A DNA stretch of 64,000 nucleotides from Desmodesmus armatus (taxonomy: Eukaryota > Chlorophyta > Chlorophyceae > Sphaeropleales > Scenedesmaceae). Below, in pieces: positions 11,638-22,210 of this stretch (position 1 is the first letter of the stretch; each line of letters starts with the position of its first letter). Below the pieces are notes generated by a model. It was not told the origin of the DNA. It ran no database searches and worked only from the letters and a program-made list of their open reading frames with translations. Where the stretch lies: assembly GCA_007449985.2 (NCBI GenBank), contig VIIQ02000899.1, positions 67,001 through 131,000 of the forward strand, in the 5' to 3' direction. The translations under genes and the position numbers were made by a program.

Positions 11638-11969
11638 CAGCCAACATCCTGCTGCTGCATGAACAAGGTTATGGAGTTGCAATTGGGTGGCTCTGCCCTG
11701 CAGCCACCATCCACTGCTTTGGGTTGTCCTCAAAATATTGGGTTGTCCTCAACATATCATAGGGGGCACCCTCATGAGCCCTTGGCTCGCTGGCTAGTGC
11801 TGAGGTTGGGACCCTGTCCCCAAGATACTGTACTCTACTGTACTGTATACTGAAGCTCAGTGAAACTCAGTGAAACTCCGCAGCTGCTAGTGAAAACTCC
11901 GCCCTGCAAGTCTTCGACTTTGCATGTAAACATTGGCAGCTACAGCACCCAACTTCACAACCAACTCAC
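11638..11969. other. spacer between SLC17-like gene and P450 fragment
   Basis: About 330 bases separating the start codon of the SLC17-like gene from the last recognisable P450 exon. I looked here for P450 I-helix, ExxR or haem-binding motifs and found none. Confidence 0.4.
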
Positions 11970-12995
11970 CTGCTTCATGTTGCTCTTGCTGAAACAGGGG
12001 GCTGCAGCCTGGCGGACAGCCCTCCAGTAGCCACCATCGTCTGAAGTGAGGATGTTGGGCCGCCTCGGCACACTGGTACGAAGGCCTGATACAATGCGTG
12101 TGGCTTTGGCAGATAAGGCCCAGGCCCTGCAGGGACGATGTTGAAAATGCCGCCATCATCATACATGAAATGCATGCAAGGTGACACCATGAATCCCACG
12201 GCACGTACTGTGCCAAGATTGGTTTACAGATGCAAGCACACAAAAGGGTGTCAGTACCCAGGGCACACTTTGTTCCGCCGCCCTTGAGCATGTACACTAC
12301 TTACTACTGACAGGATGGCTTGCCAGCAGAGTGCGGCTTTGGTAATCTTGCTTGAGGCATCCCCATACATGTCTTCTTGGTAATGCGCGCAATCACGTCT
12401 GCATTTGTCAGAACCACCGCAAAAGAGTCCATGAACTGGACCCTGTAGACGTCTCCATACTCAATGGCCCATTTGAGCAAGGTGAAGGGGCCCTTGGGGC
12501 CCATTAGCTGACCCACATGACCTGAAGAAGCCGCAGACGCAGGAACTCAAGTTTTGAGTGCTGCGCTGCATGCGCCATTGGAGCAGACAGCCACGGAGCT
12601 CAGTGAAACTTCCAGACTCTGGACGCGGCTGTTTTGGCAATGGAGCCGGGCTGCATGTGTTGCAGAGTTGGGGCAGAGGTTTGTGCAGAGCTGAGCAAGC
12701 GCCATCGGGTTTGGACCATCCAATGATCCAGTGGTGTGGATGTGCCCTTGCGCATGACGCACAACTGCTGCTGCTCTCTGACTGCAGTCAGTACTGTAAG
12801 TCATGCAGTCGTAGTATGTACTGCTAAGATAGCGGTGCTGTCAATGTTGGGTGGCAATGTGGGGCCTGGACCATGTCTGAGCATGCAAGAAGTGCAGCTG
12901 TGGTGCAGAAACCTGCTGCCAGTTGCTGCGTCACTTGCGCCCTCACCCATCAATTTCATGGGCATAGGAGGCCCTGGACTGGGATGGAAAGGCAT
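11970..12995 (-). CDS. cytochrome P450, N-terminal fragment
   Basis: Cytochromes P450 are haem monooxygenases. Three exons are recognised. Exon 12995-12947 begins with an ATG and reads a proline-rich hinge (PSPGPPMPMKLM). It joins in phase 1 to 12521-12369 (GHVGQLMGPKGPFTLL, KWAIEYGDVYRVQF, VVLTNADVIARITKK), the classical P450 start. The third exon ends at 11970 and begins at 12126 or nearer 12085; it has RPNILTSDDGGYWRAVRQ then APCFSKSNMK, the C-helix WxxxR region, followed by a GTGAGT donor. Two reading frames of this exon each look P450-like on one side of base 12060, so a one-base indel is possible. Everything after about residue 110 (I helix, ExxR, haem loop FxxGxRxCxG) is absent; the next sequence in this direction is the SLC17-like gene. 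It is therefore a truncated gene or pseudogene. Confidence 0.6.
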
Positions 12996-13254
12996 TGGCG
13001 CCTAGCTTGGAGGCATGTCACAAGTATCAGAAACACCTTGGACACAAGTACAGCAACAAGCAGACATCAACATGCTGTCGCTCCTTGAATCAGCGCATGC
13101 ATGATGGCGAGAACAGCAATATGCTGACGACAGATTCAAAGAATTGAAACATTCATCTTTCAAGCAGCTTCACAGCAGGTCGCGACTAACGTTGACAGAC
13201 AGGGCAGCTTCAGCCTCTGCGATCTTATTACAACAGCAGGTCGCGCGACTAAGC
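12996..13254. other. spacer between divergent P450 fragment and SAC3-like gene
   Basis: About 260 bases between two divergent start codons, so a candidate shared promoter. No TATA-like or other element stands out. Confidence 0.3.
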
Positions 13255-15876
13255 ATGGACTCGTCAACCGCCGATGCTTTGGGCTCCCTGGCGCGATTAC
13301 TCAATACCCCAGGCCCATCGGATTCAGAGATTGTAAGCCACGGTATTTTGTTTTGAAAAAAGCGATTAACCGCAAGGGTTGTGATCATAGTGATGAGTGC
13401 ATCAACGGGACAGATCATTCCCTGCCAAGGAGTGCTTGCTGGCAGCAAATGCGTAGCCTGGGTTGCTCACCAGTCTCGACTGCCGGACAAGAAGCAGCTG
13501 GGCTCAGGCGGTGCATTTTGGTAGCCACTGCCGCATTCATCAGGTCCTGCCGGTGCTGCCGCCTGCAGTCAGCGCTGCGGCATGAAGGAGAGGGCGTCAG
13601 CCCAGGGGTTGTGCTTGGCCAGGTCGTGGGGCGAGTGGGAAGCAGCACGAAGGTGCCCTGTGCAGCATGACACACATGTGACCTCAGATGACCCGGTAAC
13701 TTGAGCACGCCGCATGCATGGAACTCCCAGATAACAATGCATGCCAGTCACAGCAGGCTGCAGTACACTGCATCATGGCCCAACTTGGAGGGGGGGGGTG
13801 CAGCGTCATGAAGGGGTCAATCCAACGTTGGCAGTGCCAGGGTGCGCACTGAGCGGGCCTTTGAAGCCTGACAGGTTGACAGCAGATGCAGGTGACAGAC
13901 TGGGTCTAGGTGTGAAGGTGCAAGCAACCACCCATTTATCCAGCAGTCAGTAGGCTAATCAATTTTCAGGATTTGCAACGCTGACTTTTGACACTGTGAA
14001 GCCGTACATGTGTCTACACATTCCTCTTGAGCCACGCAGCGTGTGCCCCAACTGATGCAGGCACGCACACACACGCTCGTGAGATCAGTGAGCAGCCCAT
14101 GTCAGCCACTACTGGGTGCTTGTTTGCGGCAGATCCAGACAAACACTGGCATACTGCTGCTCACCTGCTTCTGGAACTCCCACAAGCACCATCTTGCAGC
14201 TAACTTGCTGAAGAAAGAGCTTGGCATGCTGCAACCGCACAGTTGGCATGCAGCTGCATTGATGAAATCAAAACTGCCGCTGTGCTCACTGAAGACTGTC
14301 TCCAGCTCTGGGACACCGTTGCAGCTGGTGATCTCCCTAGTGATGACTGCCGCCATGCCATTGCTGTGGGTGCCCCTGGCCCATATTTGGCGACTTGGCG
14401 TGAAAGGCGACTGCCTTCCTGCCACTGCTACTGCTGCTGCTGGTGCTACTGCTGGTGCTTCTGCTGCTGCTGGGACTGCTGAAGATAGTTGCGGTCTTGA
14501 CAGCACAGCTGTTGCTGCACCTGATGTGAGCATAAGAGTGGGGTGTTGTGCATGCACTTGCGTGTACAGCGGCCTGGGAAAGCAGCACTTTGCGATATGT
14601 GACGCTGCCCATACTGCTGCTGGCCATATGGCCATATGTCCCCATGGGGACACAGATCTGGAGTACGCAGCAGGGAGTTCAAGAATAGTGTGTGGGGTTG
14701 GCTATGCTGACTTATCCAAGGGACTCAGTGCGGAAGTAACACAACCATGGTAGGAGTACCACCTGTTGCTTGCAAATAACCTGTGACAGAAAAACATTGG
14801 ATGCCCTGATGCCTGGTCAATGGGATCCCAGAGCGAAGTAGACGCCGCGTTTGTTTTCTTTGTTTTGATGCTTGCCTCCTGTTTTATCTGCCTCGACTGC
14901 TGTACCGTTATCAGCACTTGCTGTCGATCTGGATCAGTGATCTGGAGATCAGTGCAACCACTAGGCGTCACAGATGTCTTCAGTAGAGTGGTTCGACCTA
15001 CGGAAACATGCGCAGATGCAACTGCATCGGGCAGAGACTTCACAAGGTGCACCCCCCTCCTTGCCTACCCACCGCAGCAGTAGATACCACCTGTAGCCCT
15101 ACTGAGGCAGTAGCTTCTAGCAGGACAACAACATTGTGCTGAAGCGCCTGGTTCTTACAGTTGTCAGTCTGCTGCACCATGTGCAGTGCCGCGTGGTGAC
15201 TGGGACAACCTGCTGATGCATTTCAGGAAGCTGCGCGAGGCCCTCACAGCAGCAGCAGCACCAGCAGCCCTACGACGTGAAGTGAGTGACAGCAACTGCC
15301 GCTCACACAAGCACTGACCCTGCTTTCCCTTGCAGCAGCCCCTTCGCCCCTGGTGCATCAGTGCTAGCACTGTCTGGGCCGGGGCGGGGTAGGGGGTCTG
15401 TAGTGCTGAGGTGGTGATTGTTGCATGTGTCCTGCAGAGCTGCAACACAGCTGCCTGATACCTCGGGTGGCAGAAACATGCCTGGGGCTAGCACGCAACA
15501 CGCCGCAATACTGGATGTTGCTGATCTGAGATTTGGGTGCAGGCAGGTGCAGGCACAGGCAGGGAAACATAGGCTCTGATGTAGGGGGGGGGGGGGCAGC
15601 TCACAAAAGCACCCACAGCTTGAGGGACCTGCAAGTTTCATCAGTACAGTGACTGCTGTGATGATGCTGTGGCTAGAACTGACCCCCATCACCTTATCAC
15701 CACGTTCTGCATACTGCGCTGTGCTGTCCTGAGCTAAACAAATCGATGATGGCTGCATTGCACCGCAGGTGTATGAGGTGTCTGCTGACGTCTGTGCAGC
15801 TGCTGACAACATGGCGGAGCTGCTCAAGTGCCTGCAGCAGCTGGTGAATAACATATACCCAGACCTGGAGCGCACA

Positions 15877-15922
<46 letters not shown>

Positions 15923-16607
15923 TTAACAGCTATCGACGGCCATGTCAGCAGGAGCAGCAGGGTGTGCGCATACAACCACAGCAGCAGCAGCAGAATAGCC
16001 AGCAGGACCTAAAGGGCCATGCCACCCCAGCAAAGCCACATGCCATCAAACCCAGCAGCATCACCAATGGGCCACAGGACAGTAGCAGCAGCCGTCACCA
16101 AAGCGCTTGGAGTGACAGCAGCAGCGACGACGGTGACGCTGCTGCTGCTGCTGCTGCTGCTGCAGCGACAGACAGCAGCGGCAGCGGCAGCAGCAGCAAT
16201 GCTGCAGGGCCCCTGCAGCGGTACCCTGAGGTTGCTGCTGCGCTGCTGCTGTACTTTGTGTGCATACCGCGCAACCCTGTCATCCAGGAGGTGACAAAGC
16301 AGCTGAGGGCTGCAGGCAGGACAAGGCCTGGCCAGCAGGTGTGTGTTGGTGTCTGCAGCTGCTGCTTGTGTCTGCAGCTGCTGCTGCTGCTGCCTGTGTT
16401 GGTGTCTGCAGCTGCTGGCTTGAGGCCCTTGGGGTTGGCAGGCCTTACAGCATCCTAGGGTTATGGCATGCAAGCCCACGTTTGAGAGCAGTTGCAGACG
16501 TATAGAGCGTGTGTGCGGGCCTGAAGGTTGGCATGCAACCCCATCAATGCTTTGCTGCTGCTGCTGCTGCTGCCTGCTCTGCTTGCTGCGTACTGCTTGT
16601 TGCTGCT

Positions 16608-16640
<33 letters not shown>

Positions 16641-17398
16641 ATGTCTCCTACTTTGCTGCTGTCCCCAGGGCCCTCTCATCTCACAGCCCATCTACCACCA
16701 GGCTGTGCTGGACACAGCAGCTGCGCTGCGTTGCAACTGGTGCCAGTTCCTGTCCAGCTTCTGTGGGCAGCCGCAGCCGCCGCTGCTGGTGCGAGCAGTT
16801 ATGGCACAGCACGTGGAAAGGCTGCGTCTGCAGGCTGTTTGGAGAGTGGTAGGTATCTGCTGACATGAATATGCTGTCCCGACTGTTCATGTTGAGTTCT
16901 GATCTGAATCTCTCAGACTGACCGACGGTGGCCAGCATTGTCGGAGCTGCAGACGAGGCTACAATCAGCGTTGATGAGTTTGGAACAGGCTACATGTCAA
17001 AAATGTAGCGAGGCTGCCTGTAGAACAATGTCAAGGGATAGGGCAACAACTTGAAAGCCATTGTGGTTGATCTGCAAAGTTTGTGGTGTGTGCTTGCTGT
17101 GCAGGGTGGAGCCTACCGGATGCTGCCCACTGCTACTTTCCAGCGCTGGCTCCAGCTTCAGCAGCAAACACAGCAATGCAGCAGCAGCGGCAGCAGCAGT
17201 ACCATGGCCAGCAGCAGGAAAGACTGCACAGTGGCAGTGGGTGAAGCAGGTGCTCACAATGCACAGGTTGTGGCCTTTCAGCGGGTTGTTGGCCTACTTC
17301 AACAGGCAGCAGAGGCAGGCAGCAAGGCAGCCAGCATTGCTGCTGCCAAGTGCCTTGAGGAGGGAAGCCTGCCAGCTACGCTGCACTTCAGGGCTTGA
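13255..17398 (+). CDS. SAC3/GANP/THP3-family protein with polyglutamine tract
   Basis: SAC3/GANP-type proteins are scaffold subunits of TREX-2-like complexes in mRNA export or splicing; the THP3/LENG8 branch fits best. Confident exons: 15161-15281 (WDNLLMHFRKLREAL), 15769-16338, 16669-16848 and 17105-17398, joined phase 0. The family's helical core is seen: VYEVSADVCAAADNMAELLK, then LLLYFVCIPRNPVIQEVTKQ, then the repeat pair QPIYHQAVLDTAAALRCNW and RLRLQAVWRV, then AYRMLPTATFQRWLQ. Between the first two blocks lie (CAG)13, more Gln runs, Ser runs and an Ala run, making a long disordered insertion. The exon at 13255-13332 (ATG; ADALGSLARLLN, GTAAGC donor) is a likely first exon but its link is unproven. 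The stretch 14100-14524 is open on both strands and may hold a middle exon. The assignment rests on motif pattern. Confidence 0.55.
15883..15921 (+). repeat. (CAG)13 tract, coding polyglutamine
   Basis: Thirteen perfect CAG triplets inside the SAC3-like exon 15769-16338. Pure triplet runs of this length are prone to length change. Confidence 0.95.
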
Positions 17399-18025
17399 AG
17401 ATGCTTTTCGCTCCTTGTTCGATGTCGATTGTGTTCGGTATCTGTTCTGTATGTGTGAACGATGTGATTGGTGCAGCTTCCTTGAGTCCGTTTTGGCCAG
17501 GTGCGTGCGAAGCTTCTTCAGCCGCTCTGCATGTTGCCGAGGGATATGCAACGCTTGTATGATGACTCAATGTATAAAGTTCAACCAGTGTTGGACTTTG
17601 GCGATATCTGTATCGTTGTGTGGGCCGGCGGATGCAACCCCTCGGCTTGGCGCCCCATGTTGACTGGCGAGCGGTGACGTTGTCCACCGAGCTGATCGGG
17701 GATAATTTCATTCAGCGTTGGTGTGGAATCAAGCGTTCACGACTGTTACTGAATCAGCCTACACAGCGGCAAGGCAAGTCAGCCCGAACCATTCTGACTT
17801 TTTTCTGAAGGTATAGGAGACCTCAGCAGCCTACGATCTGACTTTGCGTATTACTATATAGTCTCTCTGCGCGCTTGAGGCGCCTGATCAGGTAATGATC
17901 AAACTGCATCGGCCTTCCCGCTCTGGCGCGTTTCCTGCAGGTGTTCAAGTTGTTGTATTTATCCCCCAATCAGGCAAGGTACTAACATGCACATGTCTTA
18001 TGTTTCACTCGTGTTACTGCAGGCC
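17399..18025. other. spacer before secreted Cys-rich protein gene
   Basis: No coding sequence supported. It holds the 3' UTR of the SAC3-like gene and the promoter of the next. The TTACTGCAG just before 18024 could end a 5' UTR intron, placing the next ATG at the start of an exon. Confidence 0.4.
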
Positions 18026-20996
18026 ATGAGGCGTGCCAGGGGGGTTGCACTGTTACTGCTGCTGGCCTCTGCAGTAGCAGCAGCATCAGTAAAGCATGTC
18101 AACAGCACAACAGCAGCATATTCAGAAGATGAAACAGACGAAGAAGGCTACCGCTATGGAGGGAAGTTTGTGCCAAACTTCTCTTCCCAGCCATACAAAG
18201 CAAAGTTTGTTCAATGTGAGTCGGGAGGGGCATGTGGATGGGTTTGACCGGCCGGCAGCACAGCACATGATGGCAGCACCGCCCTACAGGCCAACACCCT
18301 ACAGGCGCTGAGTTGAAGTTCTGCAGTTTGGGGGCACTGGATCAAGTGGCATCACTGATGCCACGGCGGCCCAGCAACACAAGCAAAGCTGTCCAGCTGC
18401 TGGCTGCAACAGCTAGGATTGCGGCAGCCTAGCTCAATGCAACCAGTACCAGCAGCTGCGCCACTGCTTGCACTGCTGTTTGGGGCTCGTATGTGTTTTT
18501 TGTAGCACAAACTACCTTTCAAGGCAGCTCAGCATATGCAGCCAGTTCCTGAGCCGAGCAATGCAGGCAGCATGGATGCCCTGCAGTGCCGGACTGTCAC
18601 GCAGAAAGGTGACCAATGTCCAGGTTGTTCAACCTGCTCCCTGCTTTTGCTTCTGCTCTGTTCCTGCTCAATTTCCTTGCAGACCCTTATGCTACCTGCC
18701 AAGCCCCCTACGACACGTTCAGCTTCGTGACAAAGATCAGGGTGTGCAGGGACACAGACGGCTTCATCACAGGTACAGACCAGGGGCACCCCGGTATGTA
18801 CAGTGAGCAGCACAAGCATTGCGCCATCCATGCTGCTCCCTGCATGCAGCAGACCCCCTTGACCTGGCAGCTGCTGCAAAGCTGGCAGCACCCTCAGCAC
18901 AAGCTGTGGGCCTCACATTTACATGTTGTGCATCCTGATCATCCCATTCCCAGCACGACCAAGGATCAATGCAAGCTCATGATTCACGTCTTTTTCAAAG
19001 AGCTCGAGCAAGGACATGAATTATGTTGTGGCGTGTATATCTGTGCAGGTCTCAAGTACTGGAGTGAGCACCCCACCCGCCACCACGACCCCACCACCCT
19101 GTGTGATGTGGTGGGTCATGAGGGTGCCACTGACTGTGAGACACTCAAGCTCTACACTGAGGACTGGAAGTGGCGCAAGTACAGGACAGTCACCAACATC
19201 AGGTACGCTTGAACGACACCCTGGACTTGATGTGGTGTGCAGTCCCTGCCAGCTGGTTGGCAGATGCGAGGTCTTTACTTGAATGTCTATGCGGCAAGGG
19301 TTGAAGTGAACATACAAAGTGGAGGGGATGGTCATGGCAGGCCCTTATGATCAGCTCTACCGTGGTGGCACACTGCAAGACATTTGCTGCCAAGCAGACG
19401 TTGGGTTGCTGCAGGGCGATTTTCTAGCAGTGGGCATGCAAACATCACTGTCACTAAGGCAGCAAAGCAACCATCAAACTTCTGGCGTTGTTGTGACTGG
19501 AAATACAGTGGCCAAAGTCCTGTGTGTACTTTCAAGCACTCAACAAGCCTTGCGGCGCTGTGTGGCCCCTAAACCCTACTAACCATGCAGGACTTCCAAG
19601 GTGAAGGATGGGCGTGACCGCTGGCGTGTGGTGTACCTGGCATTCAGCTACAGTGATGGCACCGGTGTTGAGTTTGGCAGCTACCCGCAGCAGCATGGCG
19701 CCAAGCATGAGCAGTGGTTCATGAAGCCAGAGCCAGGGAAGATCTGCGGGATGAACGGGTGAGCGCTGACACAGGGGGTTGCCCGGGACACTAGGGGAAG
19801 ATGATGCTTGCGCAGCTCCTGGCAGCAAAATGTGTGTACATCATGAGCCTCATTGGCTCCCTACGGGAGTGTGCGGGCACAGCTTTGAACCTTGAAACAG
19901 TAACAGTGACACTATTGCTGTCTTCTGGCTTGCCAGGGTACAGCTAGCGCAGTGACATGTGTGGATTGGATGGACTGGATTACATGACATCCGACTGAGT
20001 CAGTGGTGAACGCCCACGCAGCTGCCGCATGTGGCGCTAACAACCAACCGCATATGCCGCATGAGGCTTCACACCCACACAACATACATGTGTGCCTTGT
20101 ACCGCCGCTCACAGGATCTTCAGCACTGCCGCCATATGTGACGCCAAGTCAGGCTACCTGCAGTGGGTCAAGGTGAGGCTACTTGAATGACACTATGACA
20201 AAATTGTCATGACAGGATGGCTCACGGATCTACCCAATCATGCACCGTGTCCTAGGGGGCAAATTGACACAGGGTAGGGTACTTCCAACCCCAGGGTGGC
20301 AGCAGAAGTCGTCCCCACCTGTCCACAACAAGCTAGTAGCGGCTTGACCTGTGTCCCGCTCTGCTGTCCTGTGCGGCGTCCTGCACTGTCGTGTTGCTTC
20401 AGCCCTGCGGCAAGTGCATCCCCAAGCCGCACAACTACAAGTGCGACGCCGACTACTGCACCAAGGCAATCAAGCACAAATACAAGGGCGGTTACAAGGG
20501 CGACTTCGAAAAGGACGACCTCTACCAGGACATATACGAGCTTGAAAGGAAGAAACTGGAGATCGAGCACCAAATCAAGCGTGCGAAGAAGGGCCACGGC
20601 GACTACACTCCGCCGACCGTCGAGCAGCCGAAGTACGAGCAGCAGCCGCAGTACGGGCAGCAGGAGAGGCCCGAGTACGATCAGTACCAAACAGAGAACG
20701 GGCAGTATGATCATGAGCAGTACGGCGAGGGGAGTGACGAAGCTTATCAGCAAGGGCAAAGGCCTCTGCCCCTGCAGCAGCAGGTTCCAGTAATGCAGCA
20801 GCCGCAGCCGCAGGCGCCAAGCAAGCATGAGAAGCGCGAGCAGGAGAAGCAGGAGCGCAAGGAAAAGAAACAGGAGAAGCTGCAGCAGCTGCAACAGCAA
20901 CAACAGGTGCTGCAACAGCAGCAACAACAGCAGCAGCAGCAGACTAAGGAGAAGCAGGGAGGCTTGAAGCTGTGGCCCTTCCCTAAGCTGGGTTGA
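18026..20996 (+). CDS. secreted cysteine-rich protein with Gln/charged tail, unknown function
   Basis: I do not recognise the family. Six exons join without a break: 18026-18215, 18683-18772, 19049-19202, 19591-19758, 20115-20172 and 20403-20996, coding 417 residues. The N-terminus is a signal peptide (GVALLLLLASAVAAAS). Residues about 65-240 hold ten cysteines, enough for five disulfides; the last four lie close together in PCGKCIPKPHNYKCDADYC. The segment VVYLAFSYSDGTGVEFGSYP followed by PGKICGMNG faintly recalls a jacalin-type beta-prism strand pattern; this is a guess. After residue 245 the protein changes to a highly charged region (Lys/Glu/Arg, Tyr-Gln-rich repeats such as QPQYGQQERPEYDQYQ) with predicted coiled coil and Gln runs to the end. 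It is likely an extracellular or cell-wall protein. The start follows an AG, so a 5' UTR intron is possible. Confidence 0.8.
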
Positions 20997-22210
20997 GCAC
21001 CTTTTGCTCTTTAGCCGGAGTCTGCAACTGCAACACATGGCCGCTTCGAATGCATTTGCTTGATGGCATCGTATGCCATACTGCATACCAGGCCTAACCA
21101 GTAGACTTGTCACCTGGACATTCTGATATATCGTCTCTGATTGTGGCAGACTTTGCCACCTGAAGTATGGTCCTCCTGTGCAGCTTTGCACAATCGCTTT
21201 GTGGGTTTTGGAGACAGTGCTGTTGGCCCATCTTGGCCATGGGGGCGTGATGCTCCTTGCAACACTTGCAACTGCTACAGACGGCATACTTTTGAGGCAT
21301 CTGCAGATACAGCAGTGCTGCCCAGCTGGGGGTGAGAGCCAAGCTTCATGTGGGCTTGAGCTGGCAGGTGGTTGCACTGCATATGTATAATCTACCATCG
21401 GGTCCACCCACTACTGCATCACACAATTATTCTACCCCCTGTGCTGTTTGCGTGACCATGTTTACTCACTGAGCTTGTGGCAGGCTTGGTTTGGGGGATT
21501 TGGTGCTGACTGGTGACCATGACCATCTGAGAGCTGTGAATGCAGTAGCGTTGTCTTTGCCAATAACCAAAGACTGTCCACATGGCAAGTGACTTCAAGT
21601 CACTGCCTTGAAGGCTTCTAGATCTAGAAGCCCTCCAAGTCACTTGAACAGTGTTGAGACTCTTGGGCTGTCCAGTTACAGACTCAGCTTGCCAGCAGCT
21701 TGGGACAGGGCACAGGATGTCACGCCAACAGCTACTTCACAACACTGGCAAGCGCACTTGCACATCTGCATAGTGGACAGGCAACCCTCAGCACATTGAC
21801 AGCTGCTTCTGTGCTGTCGTCACACCTATGATACAGAAAGCTACGTGTCAGTGTAAAAGCAGGGTGAAACCAGCCACAAAGTTGCAGCCTGGAACTGACC
21901 TCCCCTCTTGCACATAAGCATGCTGTGCGTCAGCTTGCAACAGCCAGCAGCATCTACCCTGCTGAACTCAGCAGCACAAGAGCATTAATGAAGTATCTGG
22001 AGTACAACAGCGCCATACTACCTTGACCATCAAGCCATCAGGAGCTGACCCAACAATCAATAACCTCATGGCGCTCCCACCAACGCACAACTGACAGTTG
22101 GACGCCACCCTACTGCCACTCAAAGCACCACCCCCACCAGCACACAACTGATTGATGTATGCCACTCAACTGCCAACGAGGCAGATACAAAACCCTCAGA
22201 GCTCTAGAAT
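20997..22210. other. convergent spacer with overlapping 3' UTR signals
   Basis: Lies between two convergent genes. TGTAA on the plus strand at 21852-21856 could end the upstream transcript, while TTACA (TGTAA on the minus strand) at 21676-21680 could end the transporter transcript; if both are used the two 3' UTRs overlap by about 180 bases. No coding sequence supported. Confidence 0.4.
21613..21632. repeat. 20-bp perfect palindrome
   Basis: GGCTTCTAGATCTAGAAGCC is self-complementary over all 20 bases. Imperfect CAAGTGACTT / AAGTCACTTG arms lie outside it, so a longer cruciform is possible. It sits between two convergent genes. Confidence 0.9.

Noticed and set aside
14102..14653. 183-residue minus-strand frame with a good GTGAGC donor (FDFINAAACQLCG)
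   Set aside because: The same bases are open in other frames on the plus strand; without a motif or partner exon neither strand can be preferred.
20238..21407. 389-residue minus-strand open frame rich in Leu
   Set aside because: It is the antisense shadow of the Gln/Lys-rich last exon of the secreted protein; CAG tracts read as CTG (Leu) on the other strand.
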